NCBI GenBank assembly: GCA_016124665.1 | Contig: WGNH01000005.1 | Location: 1 to 64,000, forward strand | Reading direction: 5' to 3' | Source of the DNA: Alphaproteobacteria bacterium | GTDB taxonomy: Bacteria > Pseudomonadota > Alphaproteobacteria > Caulobacterales > Maricaulaceae | Length of the DNA stretch: 64,000 nucleotides | Shown here: positions 1 through 9,454 of the stretch, one piece after another | Layout: each line of letters starts with the position of its first letter | Numbering within the stretch: the first letter of the stretch is position 1 | The notes under the pieces: model-generated | Databases searched by the model: none | What the model was told of the DNA's origin: nothing | The model's input: the letters and a program-made list of their open reading frames with translations, nothing else | Position numbers and translations under genes: made by a program

Positions 1-2426
1 CGCGCGACTGGGTGCGCTACAAGCTGGATGCGGGTATTGATCATGTGCTCGTCGATGAGGCGCAGGACAATGCCCCCGAGCAATGGCTGGTGATCGGCGC
101 ACTGGTGGAGGAGTATTTTTCCGGCACCGGGATTGCACATGCCACGCCGAAGACGGTCTTCACCGTCGGTGACGAGAAGCAATCCATCTATTCCTTCCAG
201 GGCGCGGAGCCGCGGCAGTTTCTGGCCTGGGGGGAGCGCGTCCGCCGCGAAGCCGATGCGGCCCGGCAGAAATTCGAGACCCCGTCCCTGTCCGTCTCCT
301 TCCGCTCTTCACCGGTCATTCTGTCAGCCGTGGATCAGGCGTTCGAACCCGAGCGCCTGCTGGGGGAGAGGAAGGCCCTGACGGCAGCGCCGGAAACGAA
401 ATTCCTGCCGCCAGAGCGTGATTCTGCTGATATCACCCGCGCCGCCTATATGCCCTCACAGGAGGCTTTCGAGCGCTATCAGCCGCATCGGGCAGCGTTT
501 CATGACCGGCCGGGGCTGGTTGAATTATGGCCCTCACTGCCAAGGGAGAAGAAAGCCGATCACCCCGATCCGGCAGAACCCGTTGACCGGGAAAGCCAGG
601 CCAGCCCCAGTCACAGGCTGGCCGGGCTCGTAGCCGCCGAAATCCGCCGGATACTGGATGACGGTGATGCCATTCATGACAGCAGTACGGGAGTAATCCG
701 CGCGGCCGAGCCGAAGGATATCCTGGTGCTCGTTGCTCGGCGCGGCGGGTTTTTCCGCGAATTGATCCGGCGTCTGAAGCAACTGGCCGTGCCGGTCGCC
801 GGGGCTGACCGCATGGTGCTGACCGAGGAGCTGGCGGTTCAGGACCTGATCAATCTGGCCGAGAGTGCGCTTAATCCGCTGGATGATCTGAAACTGGCCG
901 AATTCCTGAAGACGCCTTTCTTCGACCCGGCCGGCGCGCCACCGCCCATTGATGAAGACGTGCTGTTCAGACTGGCGCATGGCCGAAAGGGTTCGCTCTG
1001 GCAGGCATTGCGCGGCAGTGATGATCCTCTACTGACCGAAGCGCGAGAGGCGCTGATGCGGGCCCGAAGCCGGATCGAGACGGCCGGCGTCTATGGCTTC
1101 TTCGCCGATTTCCTGAATGAGCGTTCGGCCACCGGAGAGACGCGCCAGAAACGCCTGTTTGCCCGGCTGGGCGAGGAGGCACGCGACCCGATGGAAGAGT
1201 TTCTTGCCCGCGCCATCGCGTTCGAACAGCAGAGCACGGCCTCCCTGCGGGGTTTCATCGCCGAGCTGAAAGCCGGAGAAGGCCAGATCAAGCGTGAAAT
1301 GGACAAAGGACGCGGTGAGGTGAGGGTGATGACGGTCCACGGCGCGAAAGGCCTTGAAGCGCCCATCGTGATCCTGCCGGATACCACGCAGAAGCCGCAA
1401 TCGCGGGCGGACCGGAGCCTCTATTTCACCCCTGAATACGGGATTGTCTGGGGGCCGGGCGGGCCGGTCCGGCCCGAGATTATCGAGCGCCTGAGTGAGG
1501 CCGACGCGGCGAGTGCAGACGGGGAAAGTGCCCGCCTGCTCTATGTCGCGCTGACGCGGGCGAGTGACCGGCTGCTGGTCTGTGGCTGGAAGCGTTATGC
1601 GGCGCCCGGGCGGGTTGATCCCCGAAGCTGGTATGAGCGGCTGGAAACTTTATGGGATGGTGAAGGCTGGACCGGTTTCGACAGCCCCGTCACAGACGAG
1701 GACGGGAATGCCCTGACCGGCAAACGGTCGGGGAAAGTGCCGGACAAGCTTGGCAAGTCAGTGACATCCTCAATCTCCCTTTCCCTGCCCGATTGGGCGT
1801 TGCGGCCTGCACCGGAGGAAAGCCGCAAGGCGCGGATGGTGGCACCGTCCCATCTTGCCGACGGTCTCGAGAGCCCCGTGCTTTCGCCGCTGGCGGATGA
1901 CGGGGGCCGGCGCTTCCGGCGCGGATCTCTGATCCACAAATTGCTGGAAACCCTGCCCGACCTGGATGCCGGGCGGCGCGAGGAGTCGGCACGGGCCTAT
2001 CTGGCGGCGCAGTCCGATCTGGATGAGGGTCAGCGTGATCAGATTGCCGCCGAGACTCTGGCGGTGTTGAGCCATTCCGAATTTGCGCCTCTCTTTGGGC
2101 GGGACAGTCTCGCCGAAGTGTCTCTGACCGGCTCCGCCCCCGGGCTTCCGGACGGCATCATCCTGAACGGGCAGGTCGACCGACTGGTCGTGACCGATCA
2201 CGAAGTTCTGATCGTGGACTATAAAACCAACCGGCCACCGCCGGCCGAAGCGAAGGATGTGCCGCGCCTCTACCTGGCGCAGATGGCGGCCTACCAGGCG
2301 CTTCTGCAGGCGATTCACCCGGACAAGGCGGTGCGTTGCCTGCTGCTCTGGACCGATGGTCCAAGACTGATGGAGCTGGAGGATTCTGCGCTGGAAAAAG
2401 CGCTCGCCTCAGGTGTGAAAGCTTGA
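1..2426 (+). CDS. addA: AddA helicase-nuclease, 3' part (5' end outside window)
   Basis: This is the C-terminal part (at least 807 residues) of the AddA subunit of the AddAB double-strand-break repair enzyme, an ATP-driven UvrD-type helicase fused to a nuclease that resects DNA ends for RecA. The reading frame is open from base 3, so the true start lies upstream. Visible helicase motifs are VDEAQD (Walker B), KQSIYSFQGAEP, MTVHGAKGLEAPIVIL and LLYVALTRASDRL, in the expected order. Near the C-terminus GQVDRLVV followed by IVDYKTNRP matches the RecB-like nuclease site. addB would be expected just upstream. trxA follows after 78 bases, the usual order in alphaproteobacteria. The identification is firm. 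Confidence 0.95.
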   Translation, partial: RDWVRYKLDAGIDHVLVDEAQDNAPEQWLVIGALVEEYFSGTGIAHATPKTVFTVGDEKQSIYSFQGAEPRQFLAWGERVRREADAARQKFETPSLSVSFRSSPVILSAVDQAFEPERLLGERKALTAAPETKFLPPERDSADITRAAYMPSQEAFERYQPHRAAFHDRPGLVELWPSLPREKKADHPDPAEPVDRESQASPSHRLAGLVAAEIRRILDDGDAIHDSSTGVIRAAEPKDILVLVARRGGFFRELIRRLKQLAVPVAGADRMVLTEELAVQDLINLAESALNPLDDLKLAEFLKTPFFDPAGAPPPIDEDVLFRLAHGRKGSLWQALRGSDDPLLTEAREALMRARSRIETAGVYGFFADFLNERSATGETRQKRLFARLGEEARDPMEEFLARAIAFEQQSTASLRGFIAELKAGEGQIKREMDKGRGEVRVMTVHGAKGLEAPIVILPDTTQKPQSRADRSLYFTPEYGIVWGPGGPVRPEIIERLSEADAASADGESARLLYVALTRASDRLLVCGWKRYAAPGRVDPRSWYERLETLWDGEGWTGFDSPVTDEDGNALTGKRSGKVPDKLGKSVTSSISLSLPDWALRPAPEESRKARMVAPSHLADGLESPVLSPLADDGGRRFRRGSLIHKLLETLPDLDAGRREESARAYLAAQSDLDEGQRDQIAAETLAVLSHSEFAPLFGRDSLAEVSLTGSAPGLPDGIILNGQVDRLVVTDHEVLIVDYKTNRPPPAEAKDVPRLYLAQMAAYQALLQAIHPDKAVRCLLLWTDGPRLMELEDSALEKALASGVKA

Positions 2427-2504
2427 CGCGGCAAGCGGCAATTCCTAGGTGACGGCTGAACGGATTCCGCCCTTCGGGATTCGCCAGTCAAGAGGAGAGT
2501 TGCG

Positions 2505-2840
2505 ATGTCGACCATAGCGGTCAGCGATGACTCGTTTGAAAACGACGTTCTGAAAGCCGACAAGCCCGTCCTGGTGGACTTCTGGGCAGAGTGGTGCGGT
2601 CCGTGCAAGCAGATCGGCCCTGCGCTGGAAGAGCTCGCGGCAGACATGTCGAGCGACATCACGATTGCCAAGGTCAATATCGACGACAATCCCATGACAC
2701 CGGGCAAATACGGCGTCCGCGGCATCCCGACCCTGATGATTTTCCGGAATGGTGAAGTGGCCTCGACCAAGATCGGCGCCATGGCCAAGACCAAGATCGA
2801 GGAATGGATCAAGGAAACGCTGGTCGCCGCCGCGGCCTGA
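2505..2840 (+). CDS. trxA: thioredoxin
   Basis: A 111-residue cytosolic thioredoxin, the general disulfide reductant that passes electrons from thioredoxin reductase to targets such as ribonucleotide reductase. The redox motif WCGPCK sits at residues 30-35 within FWAEWCGPCKQ, and the cis-proline loop is RGIPTLMIF, both canonical. A GAGGAGAG Shine-Dalgarno site lies about 8 bases before the ATG. It follows addA in the same direction and is closed by a strong intrinsic terminator 25 bases after its stop. Confidence 0.97.
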   Translation: MSTIAVSDDSFENDVLKADKPVLVDFWAEWCGPCKQIGPALEELAADMSSDITIAKVNIDDNPMTPGKYGVRGIPTLMIFRNGEVASTKIGAMAKTKIEEWIKETLVAAAA

Positions 2841-2864
2841 TCCGGCTTTTCCTGAACGTGACAA

Positions 2865-2892
2865 GGGGCTCGCCAATTGGCGGGCCCTTTTT
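2865..2892 (+). terminator. intrinsic terminator of trxA
   Basis: A 9-bp stem, GGGCTCGCC with GGCGGGCCC, encloses an AATT loop and is followed directly by five T. It contains one G-T wobble pair. It ends the addA-trxA transcription unit and marks the last base of the ancestral arrangement before the AlkB-like remnant. Confidence 0.85.
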
Positions 2893-3078
2893 CTAATGCG
2901 GGATCACTGTCCGGAATGTCAGCCACAGCCGCCGCTGTCGTGGAATACAGTGCCCGGCAATAAGGTCGCTCTTTCGCGCCGGGATTTCATGCGTCCAGTC
3001 ATAGCGCGCCGCGCCCAGATAGAAAGTTCAAACTGCGCGGTTCCGAAGGAGAAGGCAAAGCCGCAGCTTGGAGCACGC
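2893..3078 (-). pseudogene. AlkB-like dioxygenase, 3' remnant with frameshift
   Basis: Read on the minus strand, bases 3027-2896 encode a 44-residue tail containing GAARYDWTHEIPARKSD and PRQRRLWLTFRTV and ending at a TAG. This matches the C-terminal signature of AlkB-family 2-oxoglutarate/Fe(II) dioxygenases: an iron-ligand His in an ARxxWxH context and the RxxxLTFR arginines. Just upstream the open frame shifts by one base. LPSPSEPRSL, the expected preceding strand, is read in another frame, and the shifted frame hits TGA at 3028-3030. The homology stops at about 3078, next to the stop of the AT-rich gene on the right, so the 5' two-thirds is missing. The pattern fits a gene destroyed by insertion or deletion. 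The family call rests on motif recognition only. Confidence 0.6.
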
Positions 3079-3081
3079 TTG

Positions 3082-4404
3082 CTATTGCCAATCATAACGC
3101 TTTGGCGTTTTCCCCGTCAGATCAATCGTAAAACACGAAGCGATTTCAGATGGACGCAGCGTAACCCAACTGTGGCTGTCAGATTGCTGCTTCCCTTCGG
3201 AAGGAATGCGAAGACGGTCAAAGCTTCCATCTTCAATTCGAATTTTTTCTTTGGGTATAGTCAACAATTCATAGCCATTCGCGAAGATCGAAATCTCTTC
3301 TATATGTTCAGCAATCTCTTGATTGCAGTCAAATAAAATCAAGCACCCGTTCAACTCCAATAAATTGCAGGTTGGGCTAAAACGGAAAATGAATGGCTCC
3401 GAGAGGGTTTGGAAGAAGAGGTTTTCTTGTTCAACTTCTAAAATGCCCGAGGAGCTCAAAGTGCGGATTTCATCACCCGTGCCATTCTTTTCATGATTCT
3501 TAGGACGCTCGATGCCTTCAACGCCTTCCACGAAACGCTCATAGAAAGGCGTTCCTGGCAAGATCCAGCTAAAACCAAAACCATACTGCGAGTTTTGTCT
3601 GAAATTCGTCTTTTGAGCGTTTGATTTCTCAGGAGGTTCTTTAATTTCTTTTGTGCCCCCCCCATAGGTCAATCCCATAAGCCCTTCGGAGTGAAGCCGT
3701 AACGATAGTGATGTTTGGAAGAAGAACTCGCCCTGACATACTTCCCATATCGAAGCGTTGAGTTTCACGCGTGTGCTCAAATGATCCAGTGGCATTCCAG
3801 ATTCAAGAAGAAACTGGATTCGCTTTGTCGTCTGGTCGATACCTTGAAATTTTGCGCCAATGGCAGCGCCGATCTCATCGCCCCAAGCACTAAAGAAATC
3901 CTTTTGCTCCGCGTCGCTCAACGGAATGTCCAAATATCTTAGCCTGATAGCGTATCCACGATTGGAGTCGAGCGCCAACCGGATGCGCTCTCGATCAAAA
4001 ACGTCACAGTGCTCGATGCTGTTCTCATAGGCGTGCTTTGTAAGATTCTCGACTATTCCCGGTGTCAGTCCAACATTGGTAAAAAAGACAAATGATGTTG
4101 GTTTCGGAGCCTCTGACTTCCGTTTTTTCAGCGCGCTGGCTAGATCTTCCCTGAACTTTTTCTTTATTTGTTTGCGATGTTCCTCGGTATCGGTGGCATC
4201 GTTTACAAAGCCGACAGCTCCGAAACATAGTCCCGCTTCGTGCCGACCTTCCATATCCCGAGCACCGTCAGGCCCGCCCTTGGGCAGGCGAGGTCGTATG
4301 TCGAAATACCCAGGCTGAATGGATAACACCTCAAGGCACATCCGCTCCCGTTTAACTTGGTTCGTATTCAGCCAGTCTTTTAGGCGGCGGTCGGTTTCAG
4401 TCAT
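3082..4404 (-). CDS. uncharacterised protein with restriction-endonuclease-like N-terminus
   Basis: A 440-residue protein of unknown function. Residues about 20-75 contain CLEVLSIQPGYFDIRPR, then KGGPDGARDMEG and FGAVGFVND. This spacing recalls the GxDGxxD...QxK core of Mrr-like PD-(D/E)XK nucleases, but the usual lysine of the last motif is not evident, so activity is uncertain. The C-terminal half (about 190-440) shows no domain I recognise. The coding sequence is much more AT-rich than its neighbours and uses codons such as AGA and TTA that are rare around it, which suggests recent transfer. It sits alone between trxA and folC, replacing most of an AlkB-like gene, with its own AT-rich upstream region (4405-4527). 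A defence or DNA-processing role is possible but unproven. Confidence 0.6.
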   Translation of the reverse strand: MTETDRRLKDWLNTNQVKRERMCLEVLSIQPGYFDIRPRLPKGGPDGARDMEGRHEAGLCFGAVGFVNDATDTEEHRKQIKKKFREDLASALKKRKSEAPKPTSFVFFTNVGLTPGIVENLTKHAYENSIEHCDVFDRERIRLALDSNRGYAIRLRYLDIPLSDAEQKDFFSAWGDEIGAAIGAKFQGIDQTTKRIQFLLESGMPLDHLSTRVKLNASIWEVCQGEFFFQTSLSLRLHSEGLMGLTYGGGTKEIKEPPEKSNAQKTNFRQNSQYGFGFSWILPGTPFYERFVEGVEGIERPKNHEKNGTGDEIRTLSSSGILEVEQENLFFQTLSEPFIFRFSPTCNLLELNGCLILFDCNQEIAEHIEEISIFANGYELLTIPKEKIRIEDGSFDRLRIPSEGKQQSDSHSWVTLRPSEIASCFTIDLTGKTPKRYDWQ

Positions 4405-4527
4405 TTGTACTTTGATGCGATTTCACGATATGTTGCCCTTTGTAGCATATACATGTTTTGGGTTCATCCACTTTAATGTGATGACCATAGTCTAACTAAA
4501 CTCTGACGGCTCCTAAGGAGTCACAAG

Positions 4528-5844
4528 CTAACCGCTCGTTGTATGCGGTGTCATCCCGGAATTGAGGCCCAGCACCTCTCCGGCAAGATAGAGCGAGCCG
4601 CAGATCAGGATACGCGGTGCGGGTTCGTCCCGGGTCGCGTCGGCAATGGCGGAGAAGAGATCGATATTGGCTTCGGCCACCAGACCGGCGCTGCGGGCGG
4701 CGGCCACGATGTCTGCCGGGCTTTGCGAGCCGCCACGTCCACCGGAAAAGCTGATCGCCTGCACACGGCGGGCAAGACCGGAGAAATGCGCCAGATAACC
4801 GGCGGCATCCTTGTTGGGCGAGAAGGCACAGATCAGCATCAACGGACGCGGAGCGCGGGCTTCCAGATCGGCCAGGGCGCGGGCCAGCGCCTGACCCGCC
4901 GCTTCATTATGGCCGCCATCGAGCCAGACTTCGGCTTCGCCCGCTGCTTCCGCTACAGGGCCGGACGTCAGGCGTTGCAGGCGGGCGGGCCAGACAGCGT
5001 GTTCCAGACCGTTGCGCACGGCGGGCTCATCATAACCGGCGGCCCGTGCGGCCGCGACAGCTATGCCGGCATTGATGATCTGGTGTTCGCCGACAAGGGC
5101 CGGGCGCGGCAGATCCCACAACAGGTTTTCTTCCTCATAGACGAGGCGGTCGTGTTCGGACCAGGCACGATAGTCGCGGCCCCAGAGGCGCAAGGGCGCG
5201 CCAATGGCGTGGCCAATGGCCCCGATGCGGTCTTCGGCCTCATCGCGCTGCGGACCGATGATGGCGGGGACGCCCTTCTTGAGGATGCCCGCCTTCTCAC
5301 CGGCAATCCCGGCAATGTCCGGGCCCAGGAACTCTGTATGGTCGAGACTGACGGGGGTGATGACGCTGACCTGCGGCTTGCCGATGACATTGGTGGCGTC
5401 AAACCGGCCCCCGAGTCCGACTTCAAGAATCAGGCGATCGGCAGCGGTTTCAAAAAAGAGCAGAAAGGCGGCGGCCGTGGTGATCTCGAAGAAGGTGATG
5501 GGCGCACCGTCATTGGCCGCTTCACAGCGCGCAAAGGCCTCCATCAGGCGGGCATCGTCCACCGGTTTCCCGGCCAGTACGATCCGCTCGTTGAAACGCA
5601 CCAGATGCGGCGAAGTATAGACGTGGACGCGCTCGCCCGCCGCTTCAGCAATCGCCGTCAGATAGGCACAGACCGAGCCCTTGCCGTTTGTGCCCGCGAC
5701 ATGAATGACCGGCGGCAAACGCAGATGCGGATTACCGAGCTTTTCCAGAAGGGTTTCGAGCCGGTCCAGCGACAGGTCGATCTTTTTCGGGTGAAGGGAA
5801 GCCAGCCGGTCCAGCACCGGCTGAAGCGTGTCAGCCGCCGGCAT
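4528..5844 (-). CDS. folC: bifunctional folylpolyglutamate / dihydrofolate synthase
   Basis: A 438-residue ATP-dependent ligase that adds glutamate to dihydropteroate and to reduced folates, making and retaining the folate pool in the cytosol. The P-loop [11 protein letters not shown] lies near residue 47 and the Mur-ligase-type GGHNEAAG near residue 310. I chose the ATG at 5844 because it gives a 14-base overlap with accD. An earlier in-frame start at 5892 would add a Ser/Pro-rich stretch lying entirely inside accD. It is the last gene of the trpA-accD-folC string. Confidence 0.93.
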   Translation of the reverse strand: MPAADTLQPVLDRLASLHPKKIDLSLDRLETLLEKLGNPHLRLPPVIHVAGTNGKGSVCAYLTAIAEAAGERVHVYTSPHLVRFNERIVLAGKPVDDARLMEAFARCEAANDGAPITFFEITTAAAFLLFFETAADRLILEVGLGGRFDATNVIGKPQVSVITPVSLDHTEFLGPDIAGIAGEKAGILKKGVPAIIGPQRDEAEDRIGAIGHAIGAPLRLWGRDYRAWSEHDRLVYEEENLLWDLPRPALVGEHQIINAGIAVAAARAAGYDEPAVRNGLEHAVWPARLQRLTSGPVAEAAGEAEVWLDGGHNEAAGQALARALADLEARAPRPLMLICAFSPNKDAAGYLAHFSGLARRVQAISFSGGRGGSQSPADIVAAARSAGLVAEANIDLFSAIADATRDEPAPRILICGSLYLAGEVLGLNSGMTPHTTSG

Positions 5845-6733
5845 GGTCGGCGGGCTGAGCGGGGCGTTTGAGCGCCGGGACGTTGGAGCCACCGCGCTTC
5901 ATCAGCGTGCGCAGCATACGGCCCAGCGTTTCACGCATTACATGGCGGTGGACGACGCGGTCGATCATGCCTTTTTCAAGCACGTATTCGGAGGTCTGGA
6001 AGCGTTCGGGCAATTTCTCGCGGATGGTCTGTTCGATCACGCGGCGGCCGGCAAAACCGATCATGGCGCCGGGTTCGGAGATGTGGATATCGCCCAGCAT
6101 GGCATAGGAGGCTGTCACTCCACCCGTGGTCGGGTCGGTGAGAACGACGATATAGGGCAGACCCGCCTCGTTGAGGTCCTGCACCGCCAGCGTGGTGCGC
6201 GGCATCTGCATCAGGGAGAGGCAGCCCTCCTGCATGCGCGCCCCGCCGGCGGCGGTAAAGGCAATCAGGGGTGTGCGGTCTTTCACCGCGGCATTGGCGG
6301 CCGTGATGAAGGCTTCGCCTGCGGCCATGCCCAGGGACCCGCCCATGAAAGCAAAATCCTGCACCAGAACCGTTGATGGCACGCCGCCAATTGCGCCCTG
6401 GCCGATGGACATGACATCCTCGCGGCCGGTTTTCTTGCGGGCGGCGGACAGACGTGAGGTATAGGGCTTGTCGTCCTTGAACTTCAGAGGATCCTTGGGC
6501 ACCTCCGGCATGGCCAGAGTCGTCCATTCCCCGTCAAAGGTGAATTTGAAGCGGTGATCCGGCCCGATCCGCATGTGATGCCCGGCAGGAGTCACGAACA
6601 TGCCGGCTTCCAGATCCTTGTGGAAGACCATCTCGCCGGACACCGGGCATTTCACCCAGAGATTTTCCGGCGTGTCCCGCTTGGAGAACATTTTCGAGAC
6701 ACCGGGAGGGGTCAGTCGTTCCAGCCAGCTCAT
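5831..6733 (-). CDS. accD: acetyl-CoA carboxylase carboxyltransferase subunit beta
   Basis: A 300-residue beta subunit of the carboxyltransferase half-reaction that converts acetyl-CoA to malonyl-CoA with carboxybiotin, the first step of fatty acid synthesis. The crotonase-fold core is clear ([38 protein letters not shown]). The N-terminal zinc ribbon of the E. coli enzyme is degenerate. The region [13 protein letters not shown] to [10 protein letters not shown] keeps only one of the four cysteines, as I recall for alphaproteobacterial AccD. It lies 11 bases after trpA and overlaps folC. Confidence 0.96.
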   Translation of the reverse strand: MSWLERLTPPGVSKMFSKRDTPENLWVKCPVSGEMVFHKDLEAGMFVTPAGHHMRIGPDHRFKFTFDGEWTTLAMPEVPKDPLKFKDDKPYTSRLSAARKKTGREDVMSIGQGAIGGVPSTVLVQDFAFMGGSLGMAAGEAFITAANAAVKDRTPLIAFTAAGGARMQEGCLSLMQMPRTTLAVQDLNEAGLPYIVVLTDPTTGGVTASYAMLGDIHISEPGAMIGFAGRRVIEQTIREKLPERFQTSEYVLEKGMIDRVVHRHVMRETLGRMLRTLMKRGGSNVPALKRPAQPADHAGG

Positions 6734-6744
6734 GACAATCCTGT

Positions 6745-7530
6745 TTACGACGCAGCGCGCACCGCTGCCGAAATCCTGGAAACCAGTTCTAACGCAGTTT
6801 TCGTGCCGCCGTCATGGTTTGCGCTCACAATGGCGCTACCCACCACAACCGCATCGGCACCGCCAGAGGCAATTTCAGCGGCTTCTTCGGGCGTTCTGAC
6901 GCCAAAACCGACTGCTACGGGCAGGCCCGTCGCCGTCTGCACGCGCTTGACCGCCTCAGCGACATCGGTGACCGCCCCCTTGCCCATGCCGGTGACGCCG
7001 GTGGTGGAGACATAATAGACAAAGCCGCTCGATCCCTCGGCCACGGTTTTCAGGCGGTCATCATTTGTCGTCGGGGTCGCCAGCCGGATGATGGAAATGT
7101 TCACGGCGGCCAGCGCTTCACGAAGCTCCGTGTCTTCCTCGGGCGGCAGATCGACACAGATGAGCCCGTCGACCCCGGCTTTGGCGGCGGCTTTCGCGAA
7201 ATTCGCATAGCCGAAATGGTGGACCGGATTGGCATATCCCATCAAAACCAGCGGCGTGTCCGGATGCTTCGCGCGGAATTGATTGGCGAGGGCGAGCGTG
7301 CCCCTGAGCGTCATGCCATTGTCGAGGGCGCGCAGGGCGGCGGCCTGGATCGCGGGGCCATCGGCCATGGGGTCGGTAAAGGGCATGCCGAGCTCGATCA
7401 CGTCGGCCCCGGCAGCGGGAAGCGCGTCGAGCAAGTCTGCCGTCTCGCCGTCACCCGCCATGATATAGGTGACAAACCCGGCGCGGTTATCGGCTTTCAA
7501 ACGCGCAAATGTCGTGGTGAGGCGGTTCAT
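6745..7530 (-). CDS. trpA: tryptophan synthase alpha subunit
   Basis: A 261-residue TIM-barrel subunit that cleaves indole-3-glycerol phosphate to indole and glyceraldehyde-3-phosphate, passing indole to TrpB. The catalytic glutamate and aspartate lie in [14 protein letters not shown]. The phosphate loop is read in [11 protein letters not shown]. The ATG at 7530 is preferred over an upstream in-frame codon at 7545 because it overlaps the preceding gene by ATGA, implying translational coupling. It forms part of a trpF-trpB-x-trpA-accD-folC run with one unusual gene between trpB and trpA. Confidence 0.96.
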   Translation of the reverse strand: MNRLTTTFARLKADNRAGFVTYIMAGDGETADLLDALPAAGADVIELGMPFTDPMADGPAIQAAALRALDNGMTLRGTLALANQFRAKHPDTPLVLMGYANPVHHFGYANFAKAAAKAGVDGLICVDLPPEEDTELREALAAVNISIIRLATPTTNDDRLKTVAEGSSGFVYYVSTTGVTGMGKGAVTDVAEAVKRVQTATGLPVAVGFGVRTPEEAAEIASGGADAVVVGSAIVSANHDGGTKTALELVSRISAAVRAAS

Positions 7531-8039
7531 TGATCGGGCTCGCACGGATAAATGTGAAGCGTCATCCCGATTGCATCGGGATAGCCGTAGTTTCGTTCTA
7601 GCCGACGCAAACAGGCGCTGATGTCATCACTCGTAGGACGAATGTATGTATCAGGCCGCTCAAAGACCGGGCGCTGGTCAGCGTCGGAGATATCTTCGGC
7701 GAACAACGGGTCACCGACCGGAAAGATTGTCGATGTTTCGACTTCCCAGCCATTGGCGATCAGCAAGTCATGGAATCGCGGCGCATTTTGCCAGCGTTCG
7801 GTGAGATATAAAGCCTGCCCCACTGTACCGGAAACATCCCAATGGCCGCGATCACCATGCGGGCACCCCGAACGCGGCAGTTCATTGCAGTGGATGTAGA
7901 GCGGGGTCTCATGCGTCGGGACAAAGCGGTAGGGCTCCGGCAGCTCAAAGCCGAGCTCGCGTTCGAGTATCGCCTGATCGTCCGCCAGAGCAGGTGTTAC
8001 AAAGGCTATCGCTGCCAGAGCAGCAAACAACCCCCTCAC
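7527..8039 (-). CDS. secreted protein of unknown function inserted between trpB and trpA
   Basis: About 170 residues from a GTG at 8039. The N-terminus GLFAALAAIAFVTPALA is a typical Sec signal peptide ending in ALA, so the mature protein of about 145 residues is probably periplasmic. It has four cysteines after the signal (HCNELP, SGCPHGD, ACLRR, YPCEPD), perhaps two disulfides. I recognise no family. A longer frame from 8150 would run through a palindromic repeat and is unlikely to be translated, so the start is uncertain. It overlaps trpA by ATGA and so is probably translated with the trp genes, although nothing suggests a role in tryptophan synthesis. Confidence 0.65.
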   Translation of the reverse strand: MRGLFAALAAIAFVTPALADDQAILERELGFELPEPYRFVPTHETPLYIHCNELPRSGCPHGDRGHWDVSGTVGQALYLTERWQNAPRFHDLLIANGWEVETSTIFPVGDPLFAEDISDADQRPVFERPDTYIRPTSDDISACLRRLERNYGYPDAIGMTLHIYPCEPDQ

Positions 8040-8077
8040 GCCTCGTATCCGTCTTCCTCTGCGGAAGCCGGATGCTC

Positions 8078-8103
8078 TTCCCTCTCCCTCAAGGGAGAGG
8101 GAA
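8078..8103. repeat. palindromic intergenic repeat downstream of trpB
   Basis: TTCCCTCTCCCT pairs perfectly with AGGGAGAGGGAA over 12 bp with only CA between the arms. It sits in the 107-base gap between trpB and the secreted-protein gene, inside a longer repeat-like stretch (about 8060-8146). It has no T-run, so it is more likely a dispersed REP-type element or a processing signal than a terminator. Confidence 0.7.
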
Positions 8104-8146
8104 AGGGTGCGAACCCGCAAGGGTGAGTGCCCGAGGGTGAGGGGGA

Positions 8147-9361
8147 TCATACTTCAACCCCCAACATCCGCGCGACCTGGGGCACATCCTTGTCGCCGCG
8201 GCCGCACATATTCATCAGGATGATGCCGTCCGGACCCAGCTCCATGGCCAGATCGCGCACTCGAGCGAGCGAATGGGCGGGTTCGAGCGCCGGAATGATG
8301 CCTTCCAGCTTCGAGCAGAGCTGGAACATCTCCAGCGCCTCGTCGTCGGTGGCCGAGACATATTCGGCACGCTTGACGTCGTGCAGGAAGGCGTGTTCCG
8401 GGCCTATGCCGGGATAGTCCAGCCCGGCGGAAATGGAGTGGCCCTCGATGATCTGGCCGTCCGCATCCTGCAACAGATAGGTGCGATTGCCGTGGAGGAT
8501 GCCCGGCTCGCCGCCATTGAGGCTGGCGGCATGATCGGGCGTATCGAGTCCCTTGCCAGCGGCCTCGACACCGATCAGGCGGACATCCTCGTCCTCCAGA
8601 AAGGGGTGAAAAAGCCCCATAGCGTTTGAGCCGCCACCGATGCAGGCGACCGCCGCATCCGGCAATCTGCCGATCCGCTCCAGCATCTGTTCGCGGGCCT
8701 CGCGCCCGATCACGGACTGGAAATCGCGGACCATCATCGGATAGGGGTGCGGGCCGGCGACCGTGCCGATGACATAGAAGGTCTCGTCCGGATAGGTCAC
8801 CCAGTCGCGTAACGCCTCGTTCATCGCATCCTTCAACGTGCCGCGCCCGGAAGTGACGGCATGCACCTTCGCGCCCAGCAGCTTCATGCGGAAGACATTC
8901 GGGGCCTGACGTTTGACGTCGGTGGCGCCCATGAAAACCTCGCAAGGCAGGCCGAAGCGCGCCGCGACGGTGGCGGTGGCGACGCCGTGCTGGCCGGCGC
9001 CGGTCTCGGCAATGATGCGGGTCTTGCCCATCCGTTTGGCCAGCAGGACCTGACCCAGACAGTTATTGATCTTGTGCGCGCCGGTATGATTGAGCTCGTC
9101 GCGCTTGAGCCAGATCTGCGCGCCGCCGAAATGTCCGGTCAGGCGCTCGGCAAAATACAGGGGGCTGGGACGGCCGACATAATGTTTGAGGAAGTCCTCG
9201 AACTCGGCGGTAAAGGCCGGATCGGCCCTTGCATCCTCATAGGCCTTTTCCAGCGCGAGAATGTTCGGCATCAGGGTTTCGGCGACATAGCGCCCGCCGA
9301 ACTCGCCGAAACGGCCCTGAGCGTCCGGATATTGCGAAAAGGCGTTGGGTTTAACGGTCAT
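8147..9361 (-). CDS. trpB: tryptophan synthase beta subunit
   Basis: A 404-residue pyridoxal-phosphate enzyme joining indole and serine to make tryptophan, in complex with TrpA. The Schiff-base lysine is in HTGAHKINN, the phosphate-binding glycine loop is [10 protein letters not shown], and [11 protein letters not shown] is the conserved substrate-binding segment. The ATG at 9361 is chosen because a CAGGTAA ribosome-binding site lies about 8 bases upstream. A TTG two codons earlier is weaker. Confidence 0.97.
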   Translation of the reverse strand: MTVKPNAFSQYPDAQGRFGEFGGRYVAETLMPNILALEKAYEDARADPAFTAEFEDFLKHYVGRPSPLYFAERLTGHFGGAQIWLKRDELNHTGAHKINNCLGQVLLAKRMGKTRIIAETGAGQHGVATATVAARFGLPCEVFMGATDVKRQAPNVFRMKLLGAKVHAVTSGRGTLKDAMNEALRDWVTYPDETFYVIGTVAGPHPYPMMVRDFQSVIGREAREQMLERIGRLPDAAVACIGGGSNAMGLFHPFLEDEDVRLIGVEAAGKGLDTPDHAASLNGGEPGILHGNRTYLLQDADGQIIEGHSISAGLDYPGIGPEHAFLHDVKRAEYVSATDDEALEMFQLCSKLEGIIPALEPAHSLARVRDLAMELGPDGIILMNMCGRGDKDVPQVARMLGVEV

Positions 9362-9454
9362 GAGCAATTACCTGCGGCTTCATCCGGCCTGACCGGATGA
9401 TCTCGGGGTCCTCCGATTATATCGGAGGAAGACGGTGCAATATCGGTATTCAAA

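Noticed and set aside
4543-5871. A 442-codon plus-strand frame opposite folC.
   Set aside because: Antisense shadow; its sequence mirrors folC codon structure and has no independent start signal.
8040-8150. N-terminal extension of the trpB-trpA interposed protein to 8150.
   Set aside because: It would translate through a perfect palindromic repeat and place a signal peptide 40 residues inside the protein.
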